From an uncultured Bulleidia sp. (lineage in GTDB: Bacteria; Bacillota_I; Bacilli_A; Erysipelotrichales; Erysipelotrichaceae), in NCBI GenBank assembly GCA_934725105.1, contig CAKVBD010000001.1, forward strand, positions 57,580 to 121,579: a stretch of 64,000 nucleotides of DNA, read 5' to 3'. Shown here piece after piece: positions 9,014-17,164 of this stretch (its first letter is position 1; each line of letters opens with the position of its first letter). Below the pieces are notes generated by a model that was given only the letters and a program-made list of their open reading frames with translations, was not told the origin of the DNA and searched no databases. The position numbers and the translations under genes were made by a program.

Positions 9014-9766
9014 ATGTCAAGAAAACCAATTATCTTCGGAAACTGGAAAATGAACAAGACACCTAGCGAAGCAAAAGAATTCTTCGAAGGTATCAAGGGT
9101 TATGTAACAGGTGATGAAGCTGCTGAATACGGAATCGGCGCTCCATATGTTGATTTAGCAATCGCAGTTGAAAATGCTGGCGCAATCAAGGTTGCTGCTG
9201 AAAACTGCAATGAATTAGATTCAGGTGCATACACTGGTGAAGTATCTGTACCAATGCTTAAGGAAGTTGGTATTACATACTGCATCATTGGTCACTCTGA
9301 AAGAAGAGAATACTATGCTGAAACATCTGCACATTGTGCAGCTAAGGCTAAGAGATTATTCGCTGCTGATATTACACCTATTCTTTGTGTAGGTGAAACA
9401 GAAGCTGAATATGATGCTGGAAAGACAGCTGAAGTAGTATCCACAGAAATCAAGGAATCTCTTGAAGGTTTAACAAGTGATGAAGTTTCTAGACTTGTTA
9501 TCGCTTATGAACCAATCTGGGCTATTGGTACAGGTAAGTCTGCTGACGTTGAAACAGCTGAAAAGTGCTGCAAGCTCGTTAGAGAAACAGTTAAGAGCCT
9601 TTATGATGAAGCTACAGCTGAAGCTGTACGTATTCAGTATGGCGGTTCTGTAAAGCCAAATAACATTAAGGAATATATGGCTTGTGAAGACATCGATGGT
9701 GCATTAATCGGTGGTGCTTCCTTGAAGGTTGATTCATTCAAGGAATTAGTTGACGCAACTAAGTAA
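9014..9766 (+). CDS. tpiA: Triose-phosphate isomerase
   Basis: Interconverts dihydroxyacetone phosphate and glyceraldehyde-3-phosphate. Active-site residues are all present: Lys12 in GNWKMNK, His94 in GHSERR and Glu166 in YEPIWAIGTG. The phosphate-binding YGGSVKPNN is near the C-terminus. It follows pgk after 7 bases and is cotranscribed with it. The 250-residue length is normal. Confidence 0.98.
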   Translation: MSRKPIIFGNWKMNKTPSEAKEFFEGIKGYVTGDEAAEYGIGAPYVDLAIAVENAGAIKVAAENCNELDSGAYTGEVSVPMLKEVGITYCIIGHSERREYYAETSAHCAAKAKRLFAADITPILCVGETEAEYDAGKTAEVVSTEIKESLEGLTSDEVSRLVIAYEPIWAIGTGKSADVETAEKCCKLVRETVKSLYDEATAEAVRIQYGGSVKPNNIKEYMACEDIDGALIGGASLKVDSFKELVDATK

Positions 9767-9767
9767 G

Positions 9768-9793
9768 ATTTCAAAGAGTATATCTCTTGAAAT
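9768..9793 (+). other. Intercistronic hairpin between tpiA and eno
   Basis: ATTTCAAAGAG (9768-9778) pairs with CTCTTGAAAT (9784-9793) with one bulged A and a TATAT loop. No U-run follows, so it is not a standard terminator. It may be an RNA-processing or stabilising stem ahead of eno. Confidence 0.4.
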
Positions 9794-9823
9794 ATATAGG
9801 TAATCATAGGAGGAAATTATAAG

Positions 9824-11176
9824 ATGCCTAATTTTGTAGATCCAATTGCTGAAGTACACGCACGTGAAGTATTAGACTCTCGTGGTAACCCAACAGTAGA
9901 ATGTGAAGTAACAACTGAATCCGGTGCATGGGGACGTGCAATCGTTCCATCAGGCGCTTCCACAGGTGAAAGAGAAGCTCTCGAACTTCGTGATGGCGAC
10001 AAGGATAGATTTGATGGAAAGGGAACATTAAAGGCTGTAGCTAACGTTAACGAAAAGATCGCTCCAGCTGTTCTCGGACTAAACGTATTTGATCAGGCTT
10101 TGATCGATAAGACAATGCTCGATCTCGATGGTACAGAATTCAAGAGCAACCTCGGTGCTAACGCTACATTAGCTGTATCCTTAGCTTCTGCTAGAGCTGC
10201 TGCTGATTCTTGTGGTCTTCCACTTTACAAGTACATCGGTGGTACAAATGGTAAGGTATTACCAGTTCCAATGATGAACGTATTAAATGGTGGTTCTCAT
10301 GCTGATAGTACAGTTGACTGCCAGGAATATATGTTAATGCCTGTTGGTGCTAAGTCCCTTCACGAAGCAGTTCGTATGGGTGCTCAGACTTTCCACGCTC
10401 TTAAGAAGGTTCTTAAGAAGTATGGTTATGACACAGGTGTAGGTGATGAAGGTGGATATGCTCCTTCTTCATTAGCTAATGGTTCTGGACCACTTGAAGA
10501 ACTCAAGAACGAAGGACCTCTAGAACTCATGAAGGAAGCTGTTGAAGCTGCTGGCTTCAAACTTGGTGAAGATATCTGCTTCGCTATGGACCTTGCTTCT
10601 AGTGAATTCTACAATCCTGAAACAGGTAAGTATGAACTTTCTAAGTCCGGTCAGGGTGAAAAGACTTCTGAAGAAATGATCGACATGATCGAAGAATGGA
10701 CAAAGAAGTATCCATTAATCTCCATCGAAGATGGTCTTGCTGAAAACGACTGGGATGGATGGAAAAAGTTAACTGAAAGACTTGGTGACAAGGTTCAGTT
10801 AGTTGGTGACGACTTATTCGTTACAAATACAACATTCATCAAGAAGGGTATCGAACTTGGTGTTGCTAACTCTGTATTAATCAAGGTTAACCAGATTGGT
10901 ACATTAACAGAAACACTCGATGCTATCGAAATGGCTAAGGAAGCTCAGTATACAGCTGTTGTTTCCCACCGTTCTGGTGAATCTGAAGACAGCACAATCG
11001 CTGATCTCGTAGTTGGTATCAACGCAGGACAGATCAAGACAGGTTCTATGAGCCGTACAGATCGTATTGCTAAGTACAACCAGTTAATGAGAATCGAAGA
11101 AGAACTCGGTGATGTAGCTGAATTCCGTGGAAGAAAAGCTTTCTACAACGTTAAGGCTCTTTCTTCAGCTGAATAA
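9824..11176 (+). CDS. eno: Enolase
   Basis: Converts 2-phosphoglycerate to phosphoenolpyruvate. Signatures include ARDVLDSRGNPTVE-like EVLDSRGNPTVE near the N-terminus, GDEGGYAP, and the family block SHRSGESEDSTIADL. At 450 residues it is slightly longer than the usual 430; the extra residues lie around SSLANGSGPLEELKNEGPLE. TAGGAGG precedes the ATG. Phosphoglycerate mutase, often placed between tpiA and eno, is missing here. Ends with a strong terminator. Confidence 0.98.
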   Translation: MPNFVDPIAEVHAREVLDSRGNPTVECEVTTESGAWGRAIVPSGASTGEREALELRDGDKDRFDGKGTLKAVANVNEKIAPAVLGLNVFDQALIDKTMLDLDGTEFKSNLGANATLAVSLASARAAADSCGLPLYKYIGGTNGKVLPVPMMNVLNGGSHADSTVDCQEYMLMPVGAKSLHEAVRMGAQTFHALKKVLKKYGYDTGVGDEGGYAPSSLANGSGPLEELKNEGPLELMKEAVEAAGFKLGEDICFAMDLASSEFYNPETGKYELSKSGQGEKTSEEMIDMIEEWTKKYPLISIEDGLAENDWDGWKKLTERLGDKVQLVGDDLFVTNTTFIKKGIELGVANSVLIKVNQIGTLTETLDAIEMAKEAQYTAVVSHRSGESEDSTIADLVVGINAGQIKTGSMSRTDRIAKYNQLMRIEEELGDVAEFRGRKAFYNVKALSSAE

Positions 11177-11195
11177 TTCTAATTCGGATCTATGA

Positions 11196-11226
11196 GATGC
11201 TTATCCTTTGGGTAAGCATCTTTTTT
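11196..11226 (+). terminator. Terminator of the glycolysis operon
   Basis: GATGCTTA (11196-11203) pairs with TAAGCATC (11213-11220), followed directly by TTTTTT. Confidence 0.85.
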
Positions 11227-11316
11227 GCTTTGTTCACAAAAAGTTCAGAGTGTTTGATATCACATTCGTTGAAAGATAATGGAAACATCGTTAGAATTGT
11301 TCCGTGAGGTAAGAAA

Positions 11317-11979
11317 ATGAAAAAGACTTTTTTAGCATTATTATGTATGGGAATGCTGTTGAGTGGCTGCGCTCAAGCAAATCCTTCAACATCAACAAGT
11401 ACAGAACAATCGAATAGTTCAGAAAATAGTGATGTTGTTCTGACAGATATTTACGATAATCTTCCAAACGAAAATGCTTTTGATATTATGCAGAAAGAGG
11501 ATTTGAAGACATTTATTGAACATGGTACTGGAATTCTTTACTTTAGCTTTCCAGAGTGTCCTTGGTGTCAGGCATATATTCCAATGCTGAATGAAGTGTT
11601 AGAAAATACTGGAATGCGTGCAAACTATTATAATGCACGCAATGATAAACAGAATGATCGACCATTCTATGATGAAATTGCACAATTATTGATTGATCAT
11701 AACAAGAGTGATGACCAAGATATTGTTTTATATGACAATGATGGAAAGCCTCTAATCTATGTGCCTTTAGTAGTATTTATCAAAAATGGAGAAATCATTT
11801 CATGGAATGGTGAGTCTAATACAAACGATACAGATGAAATTTCAGTCAAGGATTACTGGACAAGTGAAAGAGTCAATGCGTTAAAAGATACGTTAAATAA
11901 AGATGCGCTTGTGATTAAACAGGCACAGGAAGAAAATGCGGCAAAGGGTTGTGATAACGGCTGTTCCTATGGTTCTTAA
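11317..11979 (+). CDS. Thioredoxin-fold lipoprotein with CPWC motif
   Basis: A secreted lipoprotein of 220 residues. The signal peptide ends in the lipobox LLSGC with the lipidated Cys at 18, followed by a Ser/Thr/Asn-rich linker. The thioredoxin-like core contains FPECPWCQAY with redox Cys81 and Cys84, and a cis-Pro candidate in VPLVVF. The C-terminus is Cys-rich (CDNGCSYGS). It probably acts on disulfides outside the membrane. The role is inferred from the motif; substrate unknown. It is a single-gene unit between a terminator and the secG promoter. Confidence 0.8.
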   Translation: MKKTFLALLCMGMLLSGCAQANPSTSTSTEQSNSSENSDVVLTDIYDNLPNENAFDIMQKEDLKTFIEHGTGILYFSFPECPWCQAYIPMLNEVLENTGMRANYYNARNDKQNDRPFYDEIAQLLIDHNKSDDQDIVLYDNDGKPLIYVPLVVFIKNGEIISWNGESNTNDTDEISVKDYWTSERVNALKDTLNKDALVIKQAQEENAAKGCDNGCSYGS

Positions 11980-11981
11980 CA

Positions 11982-12010
11982 TTGCATAGGATGCAAAGCG
12001 GTGTTATAAT
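11982..12010 (+). promoter_or_regulatory. secG promoter
   Basis: TTGCAT (11982-11987), a 17-base spacer and TATAAT (12005-12010), the latter preceded by TGT to give an extended -10. Confidence 0.75.
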
Positions 12011-12036
12011 TTCTAAGCGCACGAAAGGAGCTATTC

Positions 12037-12258
12037 ATGCTTGATGCAATTTTAATGATTGTATCTGCCTTAATGATTATCTTGTCATTATTGCAGAGTG
12101 GTAAAACAGATGGTATGTCAGGTGCATTCACTGGTAATGGTGGATTGAACTTATTTGCAAATGTAAAAGAAAGAGGAAGTGAAAAAGTGATTTCTAATCT
12201 TACTTTAGTATTAGGAATTATCTTCTTTGCATTAGTAATTATTATTCGTCTTGTTTAA
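12037..12258 (+). CDS. secG: Preprotein translocase subunit SecG
   Basis: A small membrane protein of 73 residues with two hydrophobic helices (about 3-20 and 52-71) flanking the conserved GKTDGMSGAFTG loop. It assists SecYE-mediated export. AAAGGAG precedes the ATG. The secG-rnr-smpB-ssrA order is a common Firmicute arrangement and supports the call. Confidence 0.93.
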   Translation: MLDAILMIVSALMIILSLLQSGKTDGMSGAFTGNGGLNLFANVKERGSEKVISNLTLVLGIIFFALVIIIRLV

Positions 12259-12264
12259 AAAAGT

Positions 12265-12288
12265 GCCGGTTTTAGCCGGCTTTTATTT
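12265..12288 (+). terminator. Terminator between secG and rnr
   Basis: GCCGG (12265-12269) pairs with CCGGC (12276-12280), followed by TTTTATTTT. It stands 12 bases before the rnr start, so rnr is expressed either by read-through or from an unseen promoter. Confidence 0.75.
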
Positions 12289-12300
12289 TAAGTGATATAT

Positions 12301-14505
12301 ATGGAAGAACTAAAAGAAAAAATATTAAAGTATATTGATGAACATCCAAAAGGAAAAAGAAAATTTGCGGATATCGCAGATGCTTTTATGATGCATTCTG
12401 ATGAAGAGGTCAGTGCGTTAAGCAATACTTTGGATGATTTAGTGAATGCATGGCAGTTGTTTAAATCTGAAGGTGGACAATATGAAAATAGAGAACAGGC
12501 TGGCATTGTTGAAGGGAAAATTTCTATCAACAAGGCTGGTATGGGATTTATTGATCTAGAAAATAGGGATTCGATTCGTATTGATGCGAAGAGTCAGAAA
12601 TCTGCATTACATGGAGATACTGTTCTTGTAAAGTGTTTTCCTTGGCAGACATATGGTGAAGTTGTTAAGGTTATCAAACGTGCTAGAGAGCATATTATTG
12701 GTACATATCTTCAAAAGAGCCGTGGATTGGTATTTGTGCCAGATGATGAAAAACTTCAGCAACAGACAATTAAAGTATTAAAGAATGATTCTTTTACGCC
12801 AATTGATGGAATGAAAGTCATTTGTAATATCGTCAGCTATGGAAAAGTTATGGCTGTTGAAGTTGTGAAGAGTATTGGATATAAAGATGATCCAGGTGTG
12901 GATATTCTTTCTGTCCTTCTTGATCACGATATTCAACCGGAATTTCCTGAAGAAGTAATGAGTGAAGTTCGTAATATTCCTCAAACAGTACAGGAAGAAG
13001 AGAAAAAGAATAGAAGAGATCTTACAAATGTTGTTACAGTGACAATTGATGGGGATTCTTCTAAAGACTTTGATGATGCGGTATCTGTCAGTAGAACAGA
13101 CAAGGGATATAATCTGAAAGTTTCAATTGCGGATGTATCCCACTATGTCAAAGAAGGTTCTGCTTTGGATACAGAAGCGTTGAAGAGAAGTTTCTCTACA
13201 TATGTTACGGATCGTGTTGTTCCAATGCTTCCACATGAATTGAGTAATGGTATCTGTTCATTGAATCCACATGTAGAAAGACTAGCATTAACATGTGATA
13301 TGAATGTTGATTTTGATGGTAATATTGTGGATTATGAAATCTATCCGTCTGTGATTCGTTCTACAGAGAGAATGACATATAACAACGTCAATAAGATCTT
13401 GAATGGAAATCAAAGAGTGCAGAAGGAATATGAGCATCTTGGTGATTTGTTCTTTGTGTTAAGGAATTGTGCAGATTCAATTCGTAAGCAAAGAGTACAT
13501 AAAGGTGCAATTGAATTTGATTCTGTGGAAAGTGAAATCATTGTTGATGTAGACGGTCATCCAACGGATGTTCGTCCAAGAACAAGAGGACATGCAGAAG
13601 AAATGATTGAAGACTGTATGATTGCGGCGAACGTTTCTGTTGCCAACTTTATGAAGTGGCAGGAAATTCCTAGTGTCTATCGTATTCATGAAGAGCCTCA
13701 ACAGAAGAGAATTCGTGAATTTGTACGCGTATCTGAATTGCTTGGTCATAAATTAGTGCTTCCTAAGGGAGATATTCATCCAAATGTGATTCAAAGATAT
13801 CTAGAGTCTGTAAAAAACAGCAGTGAATATCCTGTATTGAGTATGATGCTGTTGAGATGCATGTCAAAGGCAAAATATGATAATGCATGTGTTGGCCATT
13901 TTGGCTTGGCAGAAGAAGAATATTTACATTTCACATCACCAATTCGTAGATATCCAGATTTAGCAGTGCATAGAATGTTAAGAAAATATTCATTTGAGGG
14001 CTGTCTGGATCTTGAGCAAAGAAAATTGGATGAAGAGAAATGCAGTGAATACGCAGAACAGGCTTCTGAAAGAGAAAAAGCTAGTACAGATGCAGAATAT
14101 GCTTGTGATGATATGAAGAAAGCTGAATATATGCTGGATCATTTAAATGAGAAAGCAGAAGGTATCATTACAGGTGTACAGGCATATGGCTTTTATGTTC
14201 AGCTTGATAATACAATCGAAGGTCTTGTCAGTGTGAATGCAATGCATGATGACTTCTATAGCTATGATCAAGATCGTATGCAGCTTGTTGGTAATCGTAC
14301 ACATCGCTGCTATCGTGTTGGTATGAAGGTTAAAGTGATGTGTATTGATGCAAATAAGATGAAGGGTGAAGTGGATTTTGTACTTGTTGGAAAGAATGGA
14401 TCGACAAGTCGCAATACATCTAACCGTAAGCGTTCTACGACAAGTAGAAAACATGTTCGTAGATCAAAAGAAAGAAGGAGAAGCAATGGCAGAAAGAAGC
14501 GGTAA
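12301..14505 (+). CDS. rnr: Ribonuclease R
   Basis: A processive 3'-5' exoribonuclease that degrades structured RNA and works with tmRNA/SmpB in trans-translation quality control. The order is an N-terminal helix-turn-helix-like region, cold-shock OB folds, the RNB catalytic domain (TIDGDSSKDFDDAVSV with its Asp cluster; HFTSPIRRYPDLAVHR), an S1 domain (GIITGVQAYGFYVQLD) and a basic Arg/Ser/Lys tail. ATG 12301 gives 734 residues; GTG 12292 is an alternative. Neither has a clear ribosome site. The 3' end overlaps smpB by 20 bases. Confidence 0.95.
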   Translation: MEELKEKILKYIDEHPKGKRKFADIADAFMMHSDEEVSALSNTLDDLVNAWQLFKSEGGQYENREQAGIVEGKISINKAGMGFIDLENRDSIRIDAKSQKSALHGDTVLVKCFPWQTYGEVVKVIKRAREHIIGTYLQKSRGLVFVPDDEKLQQQTIKVLKNDSFTPIDGMKVICNIVSYGKVMAVEVVKSIGYKDDPGVDILSVLLDHDIQPEFPEEVMSEVRNIPQTVQEEEKKNRRDLTNVVTVTIDGDSSKDFDDAVSVSRTDKGYNLKVSIADVSHYVKEGSALDTEALKRSFSTYVTDRVVPMLPHELSNGICSLNPHVERLALTCDMNVDFDGNIVDYEIYPSVIRSTERMTYNNVNKILNGNQRVQKEYEHLGDLFFVLRNCADSIRKQRVHKGAIEFDSVESEIIVDVDGHPTDVRPRTRGHAEEMIEDCMIAANVSVANFMKWQEIPSVYRIHEEPQQKRIREFVRVSELLGHKLVLPKGDIHPNVIQRYLESVKNSSEYPVLSMMLLRCMSKAKYDNACVGHFGLAEEEYLHFTSPIRRYPDLAVHRMLRKYSFEGCLDLEQRKLDEEKCSEYAEQASEREKASTDAEYACDDMKKAEYMLDHLNEKAEGIITGVQAYGFYVQLDNTIEGLVSVNAMHDDFYSYDQDRMQLVGNRTHRCYRVGMKVKVMCIDANKMKGEVDFVLVGKNGSTSRNTSNRKRSTTSRKHVRRSKERRRSNGRKKR

Positions 14506-14950
14506 AGAAAAAACAGTAGTATTCAATCGTAGAGCTTCTCATGATTATTTCCTGGAAGATCGATATGAATGTGGGATTCAGTTAACAGGAACAGAAATTA
14601 AATCGATTCGTGCTGGGAAAGTGCAGTTTAAAGATTCCTATATCAGTATCTATAAGGGAGAAGCATGGATCAAAGGTATGCATATTTCTAACTATAGTTA
14701 TGGAAATATCTTCAATGTTGATGAAGAAAGAGATCGTAAACTTTTACTTCATAAGGAAGAAATTAGAAAGATTTATGACAATATCCGTATGAAGGGATAT
14801 ACAGTTGTTCCTGTTAGAATGTATTTAAAAAATGGCAGAGCTAAATTGGAAATTGCTTTAGCAAAAGGTAAAAATCTCTATGATAAGCGTCAGTCTGACA
14901 AAATCAGAGATGCGAAAAGAGAAATGGAGAAGGCCTTGAAATTTCATTGA
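14486..14950 (+). CDS. smpB: SsrA-binding protein SmpB
   Basis: Binds tmRNA and delivers it to stalled ribosomes. The ATG lies 5 bases after AAGGAG and the protein is 154 residues, the usual size. Typical segments are FNRRASHDYF, CGIQLTGTEIKSIR, DSYISI and the basic C-terminal tail ending EMEKALKFH. It starts inside the end of rnr, and ssrA follows within 31 bases, so the trans-translation parts are clustered. Confidence 0.97.
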   Translation: MAERSGKEKTVVFNRRASHDYFLEDRYECGIQLTGTEIKSIRAGKVQFKDSYISIYKGEAWIKGMHISNYSYGNIFNVDEERDRKLLLHKEEIRKIYDNIRMKGYTVVPVRMYLKNGRAKLEIALAKGKNLYDKRQSDKIRDAKREMEKALKFH

Positions 14951-14976
14951 TACATGCTATAGTATGCATGTATCTT
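14947..14976 (+). promoter_or_regulatory. ssrA promoter containing an inverted repeat
   Basis: TTGATA (14947-14952), an 18-base spacer and TATCTT (14971-14976) place the start at about 14981-14983, matching the mature 5' end of ssrA. TACATGC (14951-14957) and GCATGTA (14966-14972) form an inverted repeat across the spacer, either a weak smpB terminator stem or an operator. Confidence 0.55.
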
Positions 14977-14980
14977 TCAT

Positions 14981-15341
14981 GGGGTTGTCATGGTTTCGAC
15001 AGGTTTATGTTTGATTCAGGCTGCAGTGGAGTGATGACCTAATCATCAATTAAATTTAAACGCTAACAATAACGTTAACTACGCTTTTGCCTAAGTCGTA
15101 AATATTACGCAGCATAGCACAGTCTTATGATCGGCCACTGATCATAATTCGCACCTGGTATGCCAGGACCACGTGGATAGGGTGTTCCTGATGTCTATAA
15201 GGAATGCATGAAAATGAATAGGCAAATTCAACGAATGTGTGTTCACTGACTTGTTCGTTGTCTTATCTAACAGTGAACTAAACTGTAGAAGCTTGAATGT
15301 GGGACTACTCTTGGACACGGGTTCGACTCCCGTCAGCTCCA
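14981..15341 (+). ncRNA. ssrA: Transfer-messenger RNA (tmRNA)
   Basis: The 5' end GGGGTTG pairs with CAGCTCC at the 3' end to form the tRNA-like acceptor. ATGGTTTCGACAGG and GGGTTCGACTCCC (T-loop) are the usual tmRNA ends. The tag ORF at 15062-15094 reads ANNNVNYAFA and stops at TAA; it ends in the hydrophobic residues expected for a proteolysis tag. The DNA after the discriminator A is CTTTT, so the terminal CCA is not encoded and must be added enzymatically. A terminator follows. Confidence 0.96.
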
Positions 15342-15350
15342 CTTTTATTC

Positions 15351-15387
15351 GAAAAAGCCGCATAAATAAGCGGTTTTTCTTTTTTTT
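15351..15387 (+). terminator. Terminator of ssrA
   Basis: GAAAAAGCCGC pairs with GCGGTTTTTC around a short AT loop (one bulged G), followed by a run of T with one C break. Confidence 0.8.
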
Positions 15388-15433
15388 GTGATACACAAAT
15401 GATGCACAAATTCAAAAAAATTAGAGGAGATAT

Positions 15434-15757
15434 ATGATCGCAGTTAATATTTATTATTCAGGAACAAATGGTTCCGCAAGAAAGTTTGCACAGGAAATGA
15501 TAGATAGTGGAACAGTGCAGAAAATAAGAGAAGAACATGGAAATCTAAGATATGAATACTTTTATCCTGTTGATGATGCAGAAACAGTTTTATTGATTGA
15601 CTGCTGGGAAAATCAGGAAGCAATTGATGTTCATCATGCTTCAGAAATGATGCAGGTTATTTTAGCATTGCGTGAAAAATATGACTTGCATATGAAGGTG
15701 GAAAGATTTACTTCTGAAGAAATACCACAAGGTGATCAAGGCTTTATTCAAAAGTGA
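15434..15757 (+). CDS. Antibiotic biosynthesis monooxygenase (ABM/YgiN-like) domain protein
   Basis: A cytoplasmic protein of 107 residues with the ferredoxin-like ABM pattern: an N-terminal strand (MIAVNIYYS), a helix, RYEYFYPVDDAETVLLIDCWENQEAIDVHHAS-type core and a final strand (KVERFTSEE). Relatives include YgiN-type quinol monooxygenases and stress proteins of unknown substrate. GAGGAG lies ahead of the ATG. It stands alone between the ssrA terminator and the arginine T-box promoter. Confidence 0.75.
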   Translation: MIAVNIYYSGTNGSARKFAQEMIDSGTVQKIREEHGNLRYEYFYPVDDAETVLLIDCWENQEAIDVHHASEMMQVILALREKYDLHMKVERFTSEEIPQGDQGFIQK

Positions 15758-15788
15758 AAAAATTACAAATGTGATTATTTATTGAAAA

Positions 15789-15803
15789 TATTTTCAGAAA
15801 AAT
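15789..15803 (+). promoter_or_regulatory. CodY-box-like site upstream of the arginine T-box promoter
   Basis: TATTTTCAGAAAAAT matches the CodY consensus AATTTTCWGAAAATT at 13 of 15 positions. It lies 14 bases before the -35. A codY gene is not in the window, so this rests on the motif alone. Confidence 0.4.
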
Positions 15804-15817
15804 AGCTGTAAAAACTG

Positions 15818-15846
15818 TTGACAAAGAAATAGGTTGCCTTTAGAAT
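15818..15846 (+). promoter_or_regulatory. Promoter of the arginine T-box operon
   Basis: TTGACA (15818-15823), a 17-base spacer and TAGAAT (15841-15846). This is close to consensus, as expected for a unit controlled after initiation by a T-box. Confidence 0.8.
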
Positions 15847-15852
15847 CTTAGT

Positions 15853-16090
15853 TACATTCAAAGAACAGAAGAGTAACCTATCTGAAACTTCAAGCGAGTC
15901 GATACAGAGTGTGAGGTCGATAAGGGAAGGGTTGGTGAAGCGCATCTGGGAGAAGTCCTTATGAAATCATAGTAAGGAACGTGAGATCTGCGTTAATGAT
16001 AAGAGTGATTGATAGATTAGTTTTTATCAATAACCAGTGTGGTACCGCGATTTATAGTCGTCTCTGGAATATATCCAGTGACGATTTTTT
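15853..16090 (+). ncRNA. T-box leader, specifier CGC (arginine)
   Basis: This leader has the stem I parts: AGTA of the specifier loop (15872-15875), AGCGAG in the distal part, then GAA-G-CGC-A on the 3' side. The specifier CGC at 15941-15943 codes for Arg and is followed by the usual A. The same GAA-N-codon-A layout gives CAC in the His leader of this window, which supports the reading. The T-box GTGTGGTACCGCG is at 16037-16049. The terminator CGTCTCTGGA/TCCAGTGACG plus TTTTTT ends at 16090. Uncharged tRNA-Arg should favour read-through into the transporter genes. Confidence 0.88.
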
Positions 16091-16109
16091 GTTTATAGGA
16101 GGAAATGTT

Positions 16110-16151
16110 ATGAAAGTCCGACGCAGAAAGAAAGTGATTCAATTTATCTAA
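16110..16151 (+). CDS. Arg-rich 13-residue leader ORF (MKVRRRKKVIQFI)
   Basis: A short ORF lies between the T-box terminator and the transporter genes. It has the best ribosome site of the region (AGGAGG, 7 bases before the ATG). It encodes MKVRRRKKVIQFI with three successive Arg codons CGA-CGC-AGA and then Lys-Lys. The CGC codon equals the T-box specifier. It stops 32 bases before the lipoprotein start. A ribosome slowed at the Arg codons would sense tRNA-Arg supply; no terminator follows, so any effect would be on translation or RNA stability. Reality as a peptide is unproven. Confidence 0.55.
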   Translation: MKVRRRKKVIQFI

Positions 16152-16183
16152 GCAATGTAAAACAGAAAGAGGAGAAAAAGATT

Positions 16184-17155
16184 ATGAAAAACATGAATAA
16201 AGTATTAGCCGGACTTATGGCAGCAGGATTATTACTCACTACAGGTTGTGCATCCACTTCTACAAACAGTTCTACAGCAGCTGCATCTTCATCCACAAGT
16301 GACTGGTACACAGGTCCTGGTTATGACAAGTTATATGAAGAATTAGGGAAAGCAGATGTTGATCTATCTAAGGCAGATGGAAAGCTAAAGGATATTCTTG
16401 ATAAAGGTGAAATTGTATTGGCGACTTCTCCTGATTATCCACCAAGTGAGTTTGTGGATGATCAAGGAAATGTCAAAGGTTCAGATATCATGCTTGCTCA
16501 ATATATCGCAAACAGCCTTGGCGTAGATCTAAAGGTTGAAACAATGGACTTCAACGCTGTATTGGCAGCTGTTGATACAGGAAAAGTAGATATTGGCATT
16601 TCTGGTTTTGGATACAAAGCAGATAGAGCTGAACAGTTTGAACTCTCTCATGGTTATCAGGCTTCTTCAGCAGCTGCACATCATACATTGCTTGTTCCTG
16701 CTGACAAAGCAGATGAATATAAATCACTTGCTGATTTTTCTGGAAAGAAGATTGATGCACAGGCAAACTCTTTACAGGAAATGTATGTAACTGATCAGAT
16801 TCCTGATGCAGATTTACAGAAGGTAGCTACACTTGATCAGGCAATTCTTGAACTTCAGACAGGAAAGATTGATGCAATTGCATTAGATAGTACAACTGCT
16901 AAGAACTATGCTGAAACAAGTGATGGAATGTTTGTCAGTGTTTATGAAAAGAACGGTGTTGAATTTGATCTGAGTCTATATGCTGAAGAATCTGGTAACG
17001 TAGCTGCAGTTAAAAAGGGTGAAACTTCTTTGATTGATGCTGTTAACCAGGTGATTGATTCATTGGCTACAAGTGGAAAATACGAATCCAATTTATATAC
17101 AGATATGTACTATGCCGCATGTGATGCTGCAGGCGTATCTCCAAATGAAGAATAA
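16184..17155 (+). CDS. Amino-acid ABC transporter substrate-binding lipoprotein (probably arginine/basic)
   Basis: A periplasmic-binding-protein-like family 3 lipoprotein of 323 residues. The signal peptide ends LLTTGC with the lipid Cys at 22, followed by a Ser/Thr linker. The ligand-binding core has SPDYPPSEFVDDQGNVKGSD-type start, GKVDIGISGFG and LQTGKIDAIALDS. It captures amino acid outside the membrane for the permease and ATPase that follow. Arginine specificity is inferred from the Arg T-box, not from the sequence itself. AGAGGAG precedes the ATG. Confidence 0.9.
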   Translation: MKNMNKVLAGLMAAGLLLTTGCASTSTNSSTAAASSSTSDWYTGPGYDKLYEELGKADVDLSKADGKLKDILDKGEIVLATSPDYPPSEFVDDQGNVKGSDIMLAQYIANSLGVDLKVETMDFNAVLAAVDTGKVDIGISGFGYKADRAEQFELSHGYQASSAAAHHTLLVPADKADEYKSLADFSGKKIDAQANSLQEMYVTDQIPDADLQKVATLDQAILELQTGKIDAIALDSTTAKNYAETSDGMFVSVYEKNGVEFDLSLYAEESGNVAAVKKGETSLIDAVNQVIDSLATSGKYESNLYTDMYYAACDAAGVSPNEE

Positions 17156-17164
17156 GAGGGAAAA

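Noticed and set aside
15142..15396. An 84-codon open frame on the minus strand
   Set aside because: It lies within ssrA and its terminator and has no ribosome site.
15829..15879. ATAGGTT/AACCTAT inverted pair near the arginine T-box
   Set aside because: The left half lies in the promoter spacer and so is not in the transcript; pairing is probably chance.
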